Assembly: GCA_037074765.1 (NCBI GenBank)
Contig: JBAMDO010000101.1
Span: 124,001-188,000 of the forward strand
Direction: 5' to 3'
Source of the DNA: Mansonella perstans
Taxonomy: Eukaryota > Nematoda > Chromadorea > Rhabditida > Onchocercidae
Length of the DNA: 64,000 nt
Below the pieces are notes generated by a model that saw only the letters and a list, made by a program, of their open reading frames with translations, was not told where the DNA came from and made no database searches. Every line of letters starts with the position of its first letter. Within the stretch, counting starts at the first letter, position 1. Shown one piece after another: positions 31,801-43,714 of this stretch. Made by a program: the position numbers and the translations under genes.

Positions 31801-33574
31801 ATGAAAAGCTTTCTGCTCTTCGAATTGATAAAAAAGACAATCGTATTTTGAATACTGGAATACAGCTAGCTCCAATGAGCACTGCTAGCAAATCCATCCT
31901 CAAAATTTGAATTTTTATTAATTAAATGAAAAATTTAATTGCAGAGAGTCTTTGCAAGGTATCAATTTCAGTACGTTTGTGGTTGCGTGGTTATTGTACT
32001 AACTGTCACAGCAATCATTTCCTGTATTATCCGACGATGGTTCTGTCACAAAACAGTACCAAATTATAGCTGTGATAATCATTTTTCATGTAGTCTCCTA
32101 CAACTTCTTACAAACTTTAAATCAATGATCCGTCCAAAAAGTAGGCACTTTTGGCATCGCGCTGGAAGTAATTACGGACAGTCATTACGGCTTACCGGTA
32201 ACGATATTGTCTTGGCCAAGCATCATTTCATTGGATTATCTCATAAGGTATATTAATACATATGCAGCTATTTCGACCGTACAGTTTTTCTTGAGGTCAA
32301 AAAATTTCGAACTTCAACTGAGCATTTAGACAACAGTAGAGTACTACTTTGATTCTTTAACAGTTGTTTCTTACAGTCTGATTCAAACAGTATGACAGTA
32401 TCAATAGCACCAAGTGATAAGGAATGTCTCATACGCAAGTCAACGATAACACGGCCCACAAAACCTCCACCACCGCCTCCACTATTTTCACCTCGGTACA
32501 CTGCTATATTAATTGTTCTCAAATCTCGATTAAAAAAACTCATCAATGATTTATTTCAGAAGCACTTTTGACAAAGCATTACTGTCGATTCATACTGTAC
32601 CATTATCTCCTTTGGAACAACCACCACCGTTACCAATAAAACCCCCTAATTTAACTCTTAAAATGATTATAACGGGTAGTGATGACACTTATGAAATGCC
32701 GAATACGGTAAGGAGAAGGTAAGCATACCAATAGTATATCTGGTGATCACTGCAGTGTCACTGTCTATTAGGTGTTTGACTTCAACACTTTAGTAAGATA
32801 GGGATGAGAGATGTTTTACAGTACTGAAAATTTAATCATAGTTTTTCTGATTTATCAAGAAATTTAGGAACGGCAATGGCATTCACTGCCAAAAATGAAT
32901 GAAGTGTCGAAATGTGGAAATTTTTCAAATTAAAATTTAAAGGTTTTCTTATTGAAATAAATTTTAATCCTTTCTTTTAATGCATAATTTAGAAATGCAA
33001 ATTTGAGGCTGTCGTCAACGGTTCCATCCAATACAGTAGATTATTCACAGTCATCTGGGCCTTATACGGATCATTATGACAGTATATCACGAAAATTTGA
33101 CGACGATTTTGATGATGATTTCGATGATAACGGAGCGTTCTGTGAGTCACATTTTGATGGAGAACAACACCAGTCGATACACTATACAGTGATGGTTCCT
33201 GTGAAAGATTTGCACAAGCAAGGTATCATGAGATTCTCTTCGGAGGCCTTCCTTCATAAGATTCTCTTCGAGGCCTTTCTTCCTCTTTCGACCTTCCTTA
33301 ACTTTATGTAAAGATTTCTTCATTTGCATATCATACCATATAGATAGCTCTTTGAAGTTACGTCAACTTTACAGAAAGAAAAAGTGTGAAATCGGTGCAT
33401 TATTTGTATCACACAAGTAAACTGTCTGCACATGAGGAGTCAATTTCATCCAACGAATCCAGAAGCCAGCCCTACCCGTCGGATGATACAGTAAGCACTG
33501 GGCTAAGCGAAGAAGATGAACGCTTTGTCTCTGTTACTGATATTGTGCGCAAATTCAACGGTGGAAAGTTGTAA
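28811..33574 (+). CDS. Membrane-anchored ADAM (M12B) metalloprotease of reduced architecture
   Basis: Thirteen exons: 28811-28900, 29268-29426, 29664-29735, 29834-29934, 30051-30101, 30582-30693, 30867-31027, 31222-31465, 31945-32247, 32377-32495, 32560-32718, 32993-33222, 33375-33574; 666 residues in phase. A signal peptide (MTTSIFALLIISFFHLTSA) is followed by only about 25 residues and then a furin-like RRSRR (45-49). The catalytic domain has the full zinc site HEVAHLLGVAH (210-220). The segment after it reads SGCLKIPGYDHDCTLQQ, so the usual C-I-M Met-turn methionine is replaced. A disintegrin start, LCGNGIIEGKEECDCG (291-306), stops after a few more cysteines; no cysteine-rich or EGF domain follows. 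A membrane helix lies near 340-359. The 300-residue tail has proline stretches (about 461-466 and 492-500) that could bind SH3 domains, and an acidic DDDFDDDFDD run. ADAMs shed ectodomains or mediate adhesion at the cell surface. The first exon was chosen for its signal peptide and matching phase. Confidence 0.85.
33231..33286. repeat. Two-copy direct repeat of 28 bp in an ADAM intron
   Basis: AGATTCTCTTCGGAGGCCTT continuing CCTTCATA is repeated at once with small changes, just after the donor at 33223. Confidence 0.7.
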
Positions 33575-36553
33575 CACAATTCGAGAATAAGGCGATTACA
33601 AATAAGGCCACACATGTTTCACGAAATCATTATAACATAAAAATTAGTACAATAGTTCGACGTTTTCAAACCCATATGGATAGCTATTTGATGGTCTATG
33701 GCCATAAGTGGTCTAGAGCCGATACTGATGGTTGTTTGCTAGTCTATGGCTATAAATGGTCTAGAGTGATAATATCAACGCTGTTGTTTTTTCAATTCTT
33801 ACTTGTTCTATTTGACAAATATTATTATGTTATGCAAAATATCAACAAACTGCCAGGAAATACTTCGAAATATTTGTTTATTTATTTATGTATTATTTTA
33901 TTTGCCGCCTAAACACACGCACTTCCTTTGTTATCAGATTATCAGTGGCATTAGTATTGTGATGATCACTGCCATTTTGCACTCTTTCTTTAATTTTATC
34001 ATCCTATCATTTTACTTGCACTGCCAATTGTCCTTTTACTACTTTCTTCGTTCACTTGTACTATTCGCTATCGTTTCGAGGCAATAAGAAGCAAAGCATG
34101 ATACCTGACCTATCAGTTTACTTATTTTTGAATGTGCTAACTTTAAAGATTAGCCTTTTCTAGGAATAGAAAATAGCAGTAGTATTAGGTAAATCAAAAA
34201 CATATTGGAAATGCATTATCAGTCGGTAGAATAATTGTATATTGATCATAAAGAGAATTAGTTTTATATTTATTTATTTCGAGTATTTTGGGTATTTTAT
34301 TTGGATATTTTGTTGAGTATGAGCTATTTGATGTTATTTCTTATTCAGGTCTGCAACTGCCAACATCAATAAGTAGTATCGTTGACACTTGTGTCCCTTG
34401 TTTATCACTCCTTCTTCATTACTCTCATCCCATTGTCTCTCCAACTAGTTCCTTATTAGTTTATGCTTCTTGTTTACTTAATTTTATTGTTAAATTGTCT
34501 TGTTCACTTCTATCACATCAAATAAACATAATTACTTTTGAAGAGAAAATAGATAAGATGGCATTCTTTATCAGATGGTATGTCGCACTTCAACTTTTTT
34601 TTCAAAGTCTCATTGTTAAAAAGTTGTATTGGAAGTGAAAGTCACCAAAATTTGAAATTCAACAAAGCAAAACAAACTTTGCATCTCAATGCAATGTGAA
34701 GAAATTCCAGCAAGATATCAAAGATTACGGTTAATAAGCCTAGTCAATGATCCCGGGAACTCATCGACGCGTGAGAGTTTCTTTCTTCTTATTCTTCGGA
34801 AATTGTTTTGAACATGAGACAGCAAAAGTGATGGATAATGTTTCTTACAAACAAAAAAAATGACCTTTACCCCCATAAAAGGTAGTCGCTCAGAATATGA
34901 CAGTGGCTATTTCAAAAAAATGTGTCAAATTTCACTGTATAATTTCTAAAATTTTAGAAAACAAAAATTCGTATGGATGGAACAAAAAGACAAAAATTAT
35001 TTACCAGTGAAAAATTGTTTAATTAATAGCATGAAGACAGTACATTGTAGAACAACAAGTTACTCAATGTCAATTGGAAAAAATTAATATTGTGGAAGAA
35101 ATCCTTAAAAGCTATCCGAATGCCCATACCGCTGTTCATAATTCATACCGCTTCTCCTCAGAAAATTTGCAGGTTAATGCAATATATCTTTGCAACACAT
35201 AGGTATCATGGCATTTTCTCACTCAGTTGATCTTTCTCATGCCAATATCGGCATTGTTTCCACGAATTATAATGGATGCGAATCGGATAATGTATTAAAG
35301 TTACTTGTATGAACTCTGGGAAACAATTTCCTTCATTTTGAATTTCTCTCAGATGAATTTAGTTATTTTCCCATACCGCCCCCCGGTAAATCTTTATTAA
35401 AAGCACTGACTTCATTACAGATGAGAAATTTAATATCGTCGCTTCTATATAATTTGCTAGTTTTTTCTTCTACTTTCTTTCCAATTTTTTTCTTTTGAAG
35501 TTGAACGGATCCAATTTAATGAATAAACTTTATGTTACACATTTCATGCATGTTACATAAAGATTTTCCTGGGTCAAAGTTAACAATCCTATGAATTAGG
35601 TGGACGAAACAAACAATGATCGCTGCTAAGCACATATAAAGATTCTTGTACATTTTATCTTTTTCTTCCGAAATATTTGCTAAAGTTTTAATGTTCCTTA
35701 AATAAAACCATAAATCAAGTTTTACTGTCACCCATCACTGACTTGATTATTATTTCGAGGTTAGCAGCAGACATACTTGCTAAAGGACTGCTGGGTTGCT
35801 TAGAAGCTAATTTATCTATTTGAAAATTATTTTAAACTTGGACACAAGAATAATTGGTAATCATTGATAACGATTCTATTTAAATCTGGATGTCATGAAT
35901 GAAGTAGTTTTTCAAATTTAGGATCTGTGCAATGAAATCAGATGACTTGGCTGTTGCTATCTCGAGCGATTTAAATTTCTTGCTGGTACTTTTTAAATTA
36001 TGATTTAACCTAATTGAGTATGGGTTTAACTTAACAGAGTGGTGTCCTGAAGTAGATTAAATTCGGTATTAAAAATGTGAATTTCAGCCATTTTGCTGGA
36101 ATGTTTCAGACATAATTCACATAACTCAGGAATAATATCAAGAATTTTAATACGCTAAGCATCCAAAATATGCTTTTATGTAACCAACAAATTTGATATT
36201 GAATTTCATATTTTTTTGATTTCTCCGACCTTTGCGGAAAAGTTTGATCATTCATTTATTAAATTTTAAGCAGTCTGTTCTATTTCTAATATCGTTCCTT
36301 TTTTTAAATTCAATTCCTTACTGGATTCAGATTCATTTCATTTTCATCCTGATTTAATCAGCGGAAAAACGAACTGAATCCAGCACGGTAAAGAAATCGA
36401 ATGAGTTAGCTTCATCCAAACCTTTCCTCTTTGGTTATTGCAATATAAAGTGTCGAAGTGGATCACGACGACTTGAAAATTTTTTTAGATGACTAGATGA
36501 TTATTTTGCAAGATTTGAAATTAAGTGGAAACAAATTGCTAATTTGATTTTAA
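33575..36553. other. Intergenic region, no gene seen
   Basis: AT-rich spacer between the ADAM and the bHLH gene. A 43-bp two-copy repeat lies at 33677-33766 (phrase GGTCTATGGCCATAAGTGGT). An open frame at 34288-34638 is 116 codons and hydrophobic, but lacks a family signature and good splice context. The region just before 36554 should contain the bHLH promoter. Confidence 0.5.
33677..33766. repeat. Two-copy direct repeat of about 43 bp after the ADAM stop
   Basis: GATAGCTATTTGATGGTCTA followed by TGGCCATAAGTGGTCTAGAG recurs 49 bases later with about six changes. It probably lies in the ADAM 3' UTR or just beyond. Confidence 0.75.
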
Positions 36554-38600
36554 ATGCAAAGAATAATTAACAAGCAAGTGAAGCAACTACGATCTGGCTC
36601 TGTATCATCAGAGAAAAATGATGGAACTATTCGAGATTTGTTCTGCCCGAGCAGTGCAAGTATGCTTGTTCGGTTTCGGGTAAAACAAAAAGATCTATCA
36701 AGAGGCTGAAATGGACCCAACTTCCATGATGAGATGAAAAATGAAATGAAAAAATTGAAATTGATGAATGGTCATTGAGTGTCTTTACTTTCTTGTTTTA
36801 TCCTTTTGCAGAATAAAGCAGAAATCGAACGACGCCGACGAGCTCGAATGAATGCTGCTATGGATCAGTTAAAAATGTTTCATTTATTACAATCACCAAA
36901 AGCTGAATCAAAATTGGAAAAAATTGAAATTTTGGATTTAACCGTCAAATATCTTGAATCAGTTAGTAATGATCCAAGAAGAGGTAGCGGCAGTGTTTGG
37001 GAACAGTCTTGAAATATTTTACGAAGTTTCTCATGAAATATTTGAAATGATTTTAAAATTTACTTGATTTCAGGAGATTCGCGCTCTCATACACATGAAA
37101 TTTAAATTTTCTGGATATCAGTTTCGTATTTTCCACCAATTTCAGCAACATTTTTTTGAAAAGTACTCTATGGTACTTTAAATACGGAAGAATTGATCAT
37201 AGTATTTACAGGATTACATTTGGCCAAACAATGTTGTGCACCAGCCTTGCGTGAGAGCCAAGATTCAACTGCTTCTTGATTCAGATGTCACACTTTAGAT
37301 CTTTTAGTCTTATTTGATCTGTTGTAATCTGCGCCTTCAGTCTTCAAGAACTGTAACTTTTATCTTCTAATCAATTATCATTGATGTACTCCAAAATTTG
37401 GCTATTATTAAAAGAAGTTGGAGTCCCTTTTTTAAATTTATTTACGCTTCAATAGGACCTCGCAATAATGTCACACTTTTTCATCATAACTTTAAACTTC
37501 GACCAATCAAATTCCTCTATCATCGACTTTGATGATTTGCTGAGCAGGCTGTATTGGCACGACGGAATCCTGTGAAGTTTACTGTCTTTTTAAAAAATAT
37601 ATTTAGACTTTTTTGCTCTTATCTTGAATGGTCTCAAATTTTGCTGAAATTCTTTTAAAGCTTCAAAAAATTTATTTGTTTGGGAGGCGATATTTTCATT
37701 ACGTAAATTTAATAAAGCCATTTGTATTTCCAGAGTTAGAAAAGATGGCATATCTAGGATTCAAGGATGGATTTCAGGCAGCACAGAAAGCCACCGCATC
37801 GTTTATCTATAACCGGTGTTGTCCTTCCGCTGCGTCCCCACTGGTTGCTTCGATCAATGCGGAACTCGCTTCGGTATTCGACAAATCCTTTAAATCAATG
37901 AAATGGTTACGATTTGTTTATGGAAACGACGCTAAAGGTCAATCAATCATTTTTTTTTTCACCCAATGCAGCATGACCGATTTGAATGATAGACGAGACA
38001 CACTTGCTTTCATTAAATATCTTTTTGATTATCAGTTGATTAAAATGCTCATACTTTGAACCCAAGGCTTCAGTAGGCTTATAGATTAGGATCCATAGAG
38101 TTTTAAGCTTAACTTAGCTTAGTAGTTTATTTAGGGCTACAGGCCAACATTTCATTTTTTTTGCAGCAAAAAATTTCGATTTGAAGAAAATTCTATTTTG
38201 ATTCTGTACAAAGAAATTTATATAAATTCAACTGAAGTGGAAATGACATCGAATAGCTTTCAAGAATTGCTGGTCATCATTCAACTAGTCATCAATTCCA
38301 GGAGAAAAGCAGTCTTCATCGGCAAATGCTTCAAAAATAAATTTACCTCAGTTTGGACGACAATCAACAAGCTTCTTTCCACACTCGCATTCGACACCAA
38401 TTTCTCGTCTGCACAATATTCCACCATTATTCGATTCGCCTGAAAGTGCATGCAGCAATCAATCGTTGTCACAATCATTGTCATCGTCAACAACATCATC
38501 ATCAACAAAATGGAGTGAAGAAAGCTTGAATCGGTCAAACAATACTGCGGAATTCATTTGTGTCACTTGCGAAGGGAACTACTGCCTTTGCAATAAATAA
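36554..38600 (+). CDS. Hairy/E(spl)-type bHLH-Orange transcription factor (LIN-22-like)
   Basis: Four exons, 36554-36679, 36812-36983, 37734-37937 and 38302-38600, give 266 residues in phase. The second exon encodes the bHLH: basic region NKAEIERRRRARMN (43-56), first helix AAMDQLKM, then SKLEKIEILDLTVKYLES, which matches the HES helix-2 pattern (KLEKADILEMTV). The third exon has an Orange-like segment, AYLGFKDGFQAAQKATASF (from 105). The last exon is serine/threonine/glutamine-rich with TTSSSTKW near the end and finishes NYCLCNK, with no WRPW motif for Groucho. HES proteins are nuclear DNA-binding repressors of neurogenesis and seam-cell fate; C. elegans LIN-22 is the nearest named type. The basic region has alanine where Hairy/E(spl) proteins carry their hallmark proline (K-P). 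The first exon is the least certain: it fits phase and lies just upstream, but its 42 residues have no signature. Confidence 0.78.
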
Positions 38601-38630
38601 TCCCGGATCCGCTTTTTTTTATTACCATAA

Positions 38631-38636
38631 AATAAA
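38631..38636 (+). promoter_or_regulatory. Poly(A) signal of the bHLH gene
   Basis: AATAAA lies 30 bases after the TAA stop; another AATAAA overlaps the last codons (38592-38597). Confidence 0.5.
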
Positions 38637-40118
38637 TGGATAACCAGGTATCTGCAATACCTGGCATCACCTTCTGTTCACCTGTTGCACTTAATTCGAA
38701 ATGTGTACAACATTGTCTTCACGTGAGAATTTCAAAGTCTTAGTTGGCAAAAGTTTGAAACTTTCCCTCGAAATATATTATTTCGAATACAAAATTATAG
38801 ATGATAGCTGGATGAACAATATTTTGTATCATGATTTTGGATGAACAATATCTTGTATCATGTAATAATGGGAGTCCGTTATATACTCTATGAGGGTTTC
38901 AAATAACTTCCATAAATGTAATTGATAAATGTTTGGAGAAGCATAGCATCATTCTAGCCTCATAGCAATCTGCATGACTGAGTAATGCTGACTCAGGTGC
39001 TGCATAGCTTTTCCTTTCCTTCTTGTATCAACATATAAGTTGTTTATTGTTTATTGCTACAATAAAATTAGTCAGATCTGTAGAGATAACAAATGCATTT
39101 GTTGAATGCACAATAAGATTCGCCGTATAATAGATTTACAAGTGTACAAAAAGCTCATTTTTCTGTCTCGCAACTCATTTCACCACCAACTATCATTTCA
39201 TCGGATGCAAAAATATTTACAGAGATCTTCTTTTACAAAGAAACCAAATCGACTGTAGCTGAAATTGACCACGCAGTTATTAGTAGTCATCACAAATAAC
39301 GATTACTAGCGATGCAATCTAGCCAAAAAGGCATCCAAATGAAGCCTATTTATAATGTGTGCGTTCTTCGGCCAAAAGATCGAGAAACTTCTCTCATGCA
39401 CTAATTTGATAAATTTAACTTAAATTAACTCAACATTTAAATAAATTTAAATTTAATAAATTTAACCAATAAATTTCCAATTTGATCATCGCTATCCCAC
39501 ACTAATTTCCCATACTGATAACTTCATTATTCAGTTTTTCATTACAATGAGCTTTATTAGAAATTGCAATGAATACTTTTATTTAGCCAAACCTTCAATA
39601 TGCAGGAGTATTACGGTATTTCACAAACAATGTGGTATACCATCCTTATCTAATGATGAAAAAAGAGATAAAGCAATCAGATAGCCAAATGACAACGCCT
39701 TGCACAAAATGGACCTCTTCTTCAAAGTATTATATATTTCGGAATTCCAGAAATTCCGGAAACATGTATAAAAGAATGTGATTCTCAATGATCTCATGAG
39801 AAGGGGCAATGTTAACAGTACTTTAATTTACAGCAGTAAAGTCGAGCCACACACCAACATATATGCTTAATCACTGATATTTGTGACACTTACATGCGTA
39901 AAAACTTAGCCGAATTTTCAGCGACGCGCATTTCAGCTGCTGCTAACTGCCGAATTTTCAGCGAAAGACATCGCTGCTGCTAAACTGACATACAAATCCT
40001 GACATCTTCAACCTTGCAACACTACTTCGCTTCAATTATTTATTTATACATTATGTTCAGTGAATCCGAAAAGTTATCCAAAAGTTATTTTACAAAACGC
40101 ATACGGATATAAAATCCC
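38637..40118. other. Intergenic region between convergent genes, no gene seen
   Basis: AT-rich spacer. It holds a 28-bp two-copy repeat at 38809-38865 (TGGATGAACAATATTTTGTA then TCATG). A minus-strand AATAAA at 40039-40044, about 75 bases past the MADF stop, is a plausible poly(A) signal for that gene. Confidence 0.5.
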
Positions 40119-41847
40119 TCATGTCTGAAACTGAGCCAAAGCATGCAGAATTGCAATTCGAGCATGCACTCGACTACCATTATCAATTGACTTTAGTGAC
40201 ATACAAACAAAATCGGCAAAGCACTCGTCGGCATCTCGTGCACCGACTGATTGTTGGCCAAACATGGGTTTCCGTTCCGCCAAACGTTGCAACGCTTCGA
40301 CACTACGCATCAACGCATGCGCAACTGCATCGGATGGTGAATCTGGTGAAGGATCCAGTCTAGAGCGTTTTACTGGTACTTTTTCAAGTGCCGCCAGTTC
40401 TGCTATTTCTGTTACAGCCGTTGTTGTTGCTGAGCTTACTGGTGGTGTTGGAGATTTATGACTTGCTTTTCGAATCCTCTGTCTTTTTTGCATCGAGCGA
40501 TCCGGTCCAGAGGAAGAAGGAATTGTTTCTTCTTGCTCCATTAATAGATCATCACCAATCCTGAAAATTCAAGCAAACAATGAAATAAACCTAAGTTACC
40601 ATGTACAAAGACAAAGTTCCTCAATTACAATACGGCAAATGTCTCTATCCAAAGTACAAAGCTATATTAGAACCAAAAAGACCCTCAAAAATAAACTTTG
40701 TTATTGAGGAACTTTGTCCCATAAGATTTTCGTGATGGCAAAGTTTGTGGAGCATGTGAAACGCCTATGAAATTTAAAGTCACTAGATGAATTGACAAAC
40801 TGTTAGATTCTTTTTATCGACTTTGTGACACAATGATTTCTTTGTTATTGTTCCAGCTAAAAGCACTAATTTTCTTCCTCATAATATCTAAATCTAGCTT
40901 GTCAAGAATTTTCCAACTGTTAAGAAACTTATCCCGAACTTTGTGAGGAGAAAAATGAACCTGTTACCGAAATTGTAACTGGTATCGGATGACTGCTCAA
41001 AAACTTCCGGTTTCACAAACATAGATGTTGTAACATCGCAATGAACTGCAGTATTGTTGCTGTTTCTATCGCTACTGCTGCGGTTACTATTTTTGTTAGG
41101 TTTCGATGGAATAATCCTGAGTGAATAAAAGTTGCCAACACATTAGGAGAGCAAAGCATTTTTACAGAATTATAACATATCTATGTAGAACAATTATAAT
41201 TTATAAATTTCAAGTCTTTATCACTCCAGCCTTAAAGCCAAAAGGCAAAGTACCATTATATGTTTGAATAAGAAAAAGCACTTTATAACATTTACCAAGG
41301 GAAAGCTTATTGAAATTTCCGAATTTTAGAAAAGTCTTTTGAAACGATTCATCCTGGGCTGCTGCATAGATGTAATATTGATACTTTTTTGAGAGTGAAA
41401 GAATGATAACAAGAAATGGGACATGTCAAACCTGTTTTCCGTGCAGGAATTGTCCAAGAAACAGAGATCAGCATAATAGGAAAACGATGACCCGACACCG
41501 CATGTCATCACACGTCGGCGTTCCTTCGTGTATCGATCGCGCAACGTACGCCAACGAGTTTTCACAGCTTCTACTAAAATTAGCAGCAATCAGAATACCA
41601 TCTAATTTTGTTGGGTTTTTTTTGCAAATTTTTAGTAAACAAGCAAAACAATATTTCTAAACTAACCTTTTTCATTAAGCTTGGCAGCAATTTCAATCCA
41701 GATTTCTTGTTTCTTGATTGCATTGCCGTATAAAGGATGGGAGAAATCATAGATTATTGGATTCAGACGTACTTCTCTGATTAAATTGTCGTTGAATGTC
41801 GAATCTGGCCCACCTTTCGATGACATCACCACCGAACTATTACTCAT
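40119..41847 (-). CDS. MADF-domain (MADF-BESS type) putative transcription regulator
   Basis: Four exons in transcript order, 41847-41667, 41570-41432, 41116-40961 and 40560-40119, give 305 residues in phase. The MADF domain covers about residues 19-105: NLIREVRLNPIIYDFSHPLY, KKQEIWIEIAAKLNE, then EAVKTRWRTLRDRYTKERR and FSYYADLCFLD, with the tryptophans and LRDRY pattern of the family. The middle is asparagine/serine-rich and then basic (KRQRIRKASHK), a likely nuclear localisation signal. The C-terminal piece CFADFVCMSLKSIDN, then ARIAILHALAQFQ, resembles a BESS protein-interaction motif. MADF proteins bind DNA through a Myb/SANT-like fold and act as activators or repressors. Exons 2 and 3 both end in AACAG before weak donors (gtttga, gttcat), but these give a continuous frame. 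The start is the first ATG of the exon carrying the domain. Confidence 0.85.
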
Positions 41848-42394
41848 CTAATGCATCAGAATGCCTGAAAAATTCAAACATGTACTTTCATTAATCTTCC
41901 ATTTAACCAAACAAACTTTGTTTGGCTGAATATACAAAATTAGTAATAAGCGATTCGGAACAAAAAGAAGGTGGCTAAGCACACACCAATAATGAAGAAT
42001 CAAGGAAGTCAAGCTACGAACACCCTTCTTGTATCTGACATTCCGGTATCGGTGAACTTGCTTAACGACTACACTTACAGGAATAACAAGGAAGTCTTTG
42101 CAGGTTGCTTTCCTATCGAATTCCTCCCACACAGTCTCCTTTGAAGAATTAAAATTTTAAGTGAGCTGAGCTAATTTCACAAAACTTGCGCTATTTTGCA
42201 CCAAATTTCCCCAATAATTTATACTTTTATCATAAAAACATCTGCTACTGAAGTTAGATTCTTTATATGTAGACAGAATGCAGGAGTCGATGCACTTATT
42301 CTTGTAATTCAGTCCTTTTAGGTCAAAGCGATAAAAAAAAGGTCAAAGTGTAAAAGTTGTAAGGAAAATGGTACAATGACAGGAAACATATGGC

Positions 42395-42724
42395 ATATAT
42401 ATAAACATATAAATGAAAGGAAGAAGAAAATATCTGTTGGTGTGGTTGTTGTCGACGGCGTCGGAACCAACTGAGCAACAACTTATCAGTGCCTGCAGCG
42501 GTACCAATGCCGACACGCAGCGCCGTCCTCCATTGGTTCATCATCATCGCCACCATATATCTTTAACACGATCGATCCGGGAACCCCTGCGCAATGCTTG
42601 TTCCGTCATCAATCCGCAGAATATATTCCATACACACTGAAGGTAGTGTTTCTGTCTTTCTGTTTCCCTGTCTCCAAGGATATCTGTTGAAATCGTATAT
42701 GTTTGTATGTTTCTGCGTGTATTA

Positions 42725-42774
<50 letters not shown>

Positions 42775-42830
42775 TATGTACGTGTGTGTCTATGAGTGTG
42801 TGCGCGTGTATGCCTGTGTACCTACATGCT

Positions 42831-42861
<31 letters not shown>

Positions 42862-43714
42862 GTGTGTGTGTGTATATATATGTATGTATATATGTGCGTA
42901 GTCCGTATGGATGTGTGTGCGTATATGAAGGATGATGCTTACCTCTTTTGATCCGTTATTTGTAGGACAACAATCACTGCAGTGCAGGGATAGCGAAGGT
43001 TCGCACAGTTGTTAGATGGTGCTGTAGGTCATAAGTCATAGGCCACAGTTTAAAGTTCATATTCAAAGCTCCGAGTATTATCCGTAAGAGAACATTTGTC
43101 TGTCCTCTGAAAGATAATGCCATCATCTCTCAGTTAGAAAACTGTCGTTTTTGGTTGTATCTCGTTGATAGGTTCTTAATGACAAACCAAGTGCATTTTA
43201 CAAGCTATAAATCATTTGAGTAAGTTATCTAAAAGTAAGTAGTAATAGATTGGAATAAGCTCTTGAAGAAATTTTCACCATGTCTGGCAATTTACTGAAT
43301 ATTCCTCCAAAGAAGAACGAAAGTATGAATGGGGTGATCATCAGAAACAACTAGCTTTCTGAATCGGATCATTAAAAAACTAGCTTATGAGTCGGATCAT
43401 TAGGAACAACTAGCTTTGTCTGCTGCTGCTATAGTTCCATCAGAATAGACGCGAATTAATTTTTTGCAATGAAAGTTCGTGAAATCGGGAAATCTATTTT
43501 GATTTCTGGTTTTCATTGAGGAGATCAAATATAATTTTCAAATAAGTTTGACGGAGAGATTTGAAAGAAGTAGAACTGCATTCATTCAAAACCAGTAGTG
43601 GTCATAATGTCACGACATGTGTGTCAATGTGACATATTTGGTTTTCAAAATCCATTTCCAAAATTTCAAAATACTTCATTGAAAAAGAAAAGCTTTCAGA
43701 GCCAAAAATATAAT
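42395..43714. repeat. Diverged direct duplication, copy A
   Basis: Aligns along its length with copy B at 43715-44800. Shared landmarks, in the same order, are CACCATATATCTT with CGATCGATCCG, CTGTCTTTCTGTTT, a TG-rich tract, GATGCTTAC, GTTTAAAGTTCA, TTAATGACAAACC and GAAAAGCTTTCAG. Copy A has the longer TG tract (42725-42900). Confidence 0.85.
42725..42900. repeat. TG/TATG microsatellite within copy A
   Basis: A pure TG run of about 40 bases is followed by imperfect TGTATG, TGTGCG and TATATG blocks. The corresponding tract in copy B is much shorter (about 44085-44155). Confidence 0.93.

Noticed and set aside
34288..34638. 116-codon hydrophobic open frame on the plus strand
   Set aside because: It starts in AT-rich sequence, has no domain and no supporting splice signals, and its composition is that of T-rich DNA.
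38198..38538. Open frames over the last bHLH exon in other frames and on the other strand
   Set aside because: The frame entered from exon 3 through the acceptor at 38301 stays open for about 100 codons to a stop, and the overlapping frames are shadows.
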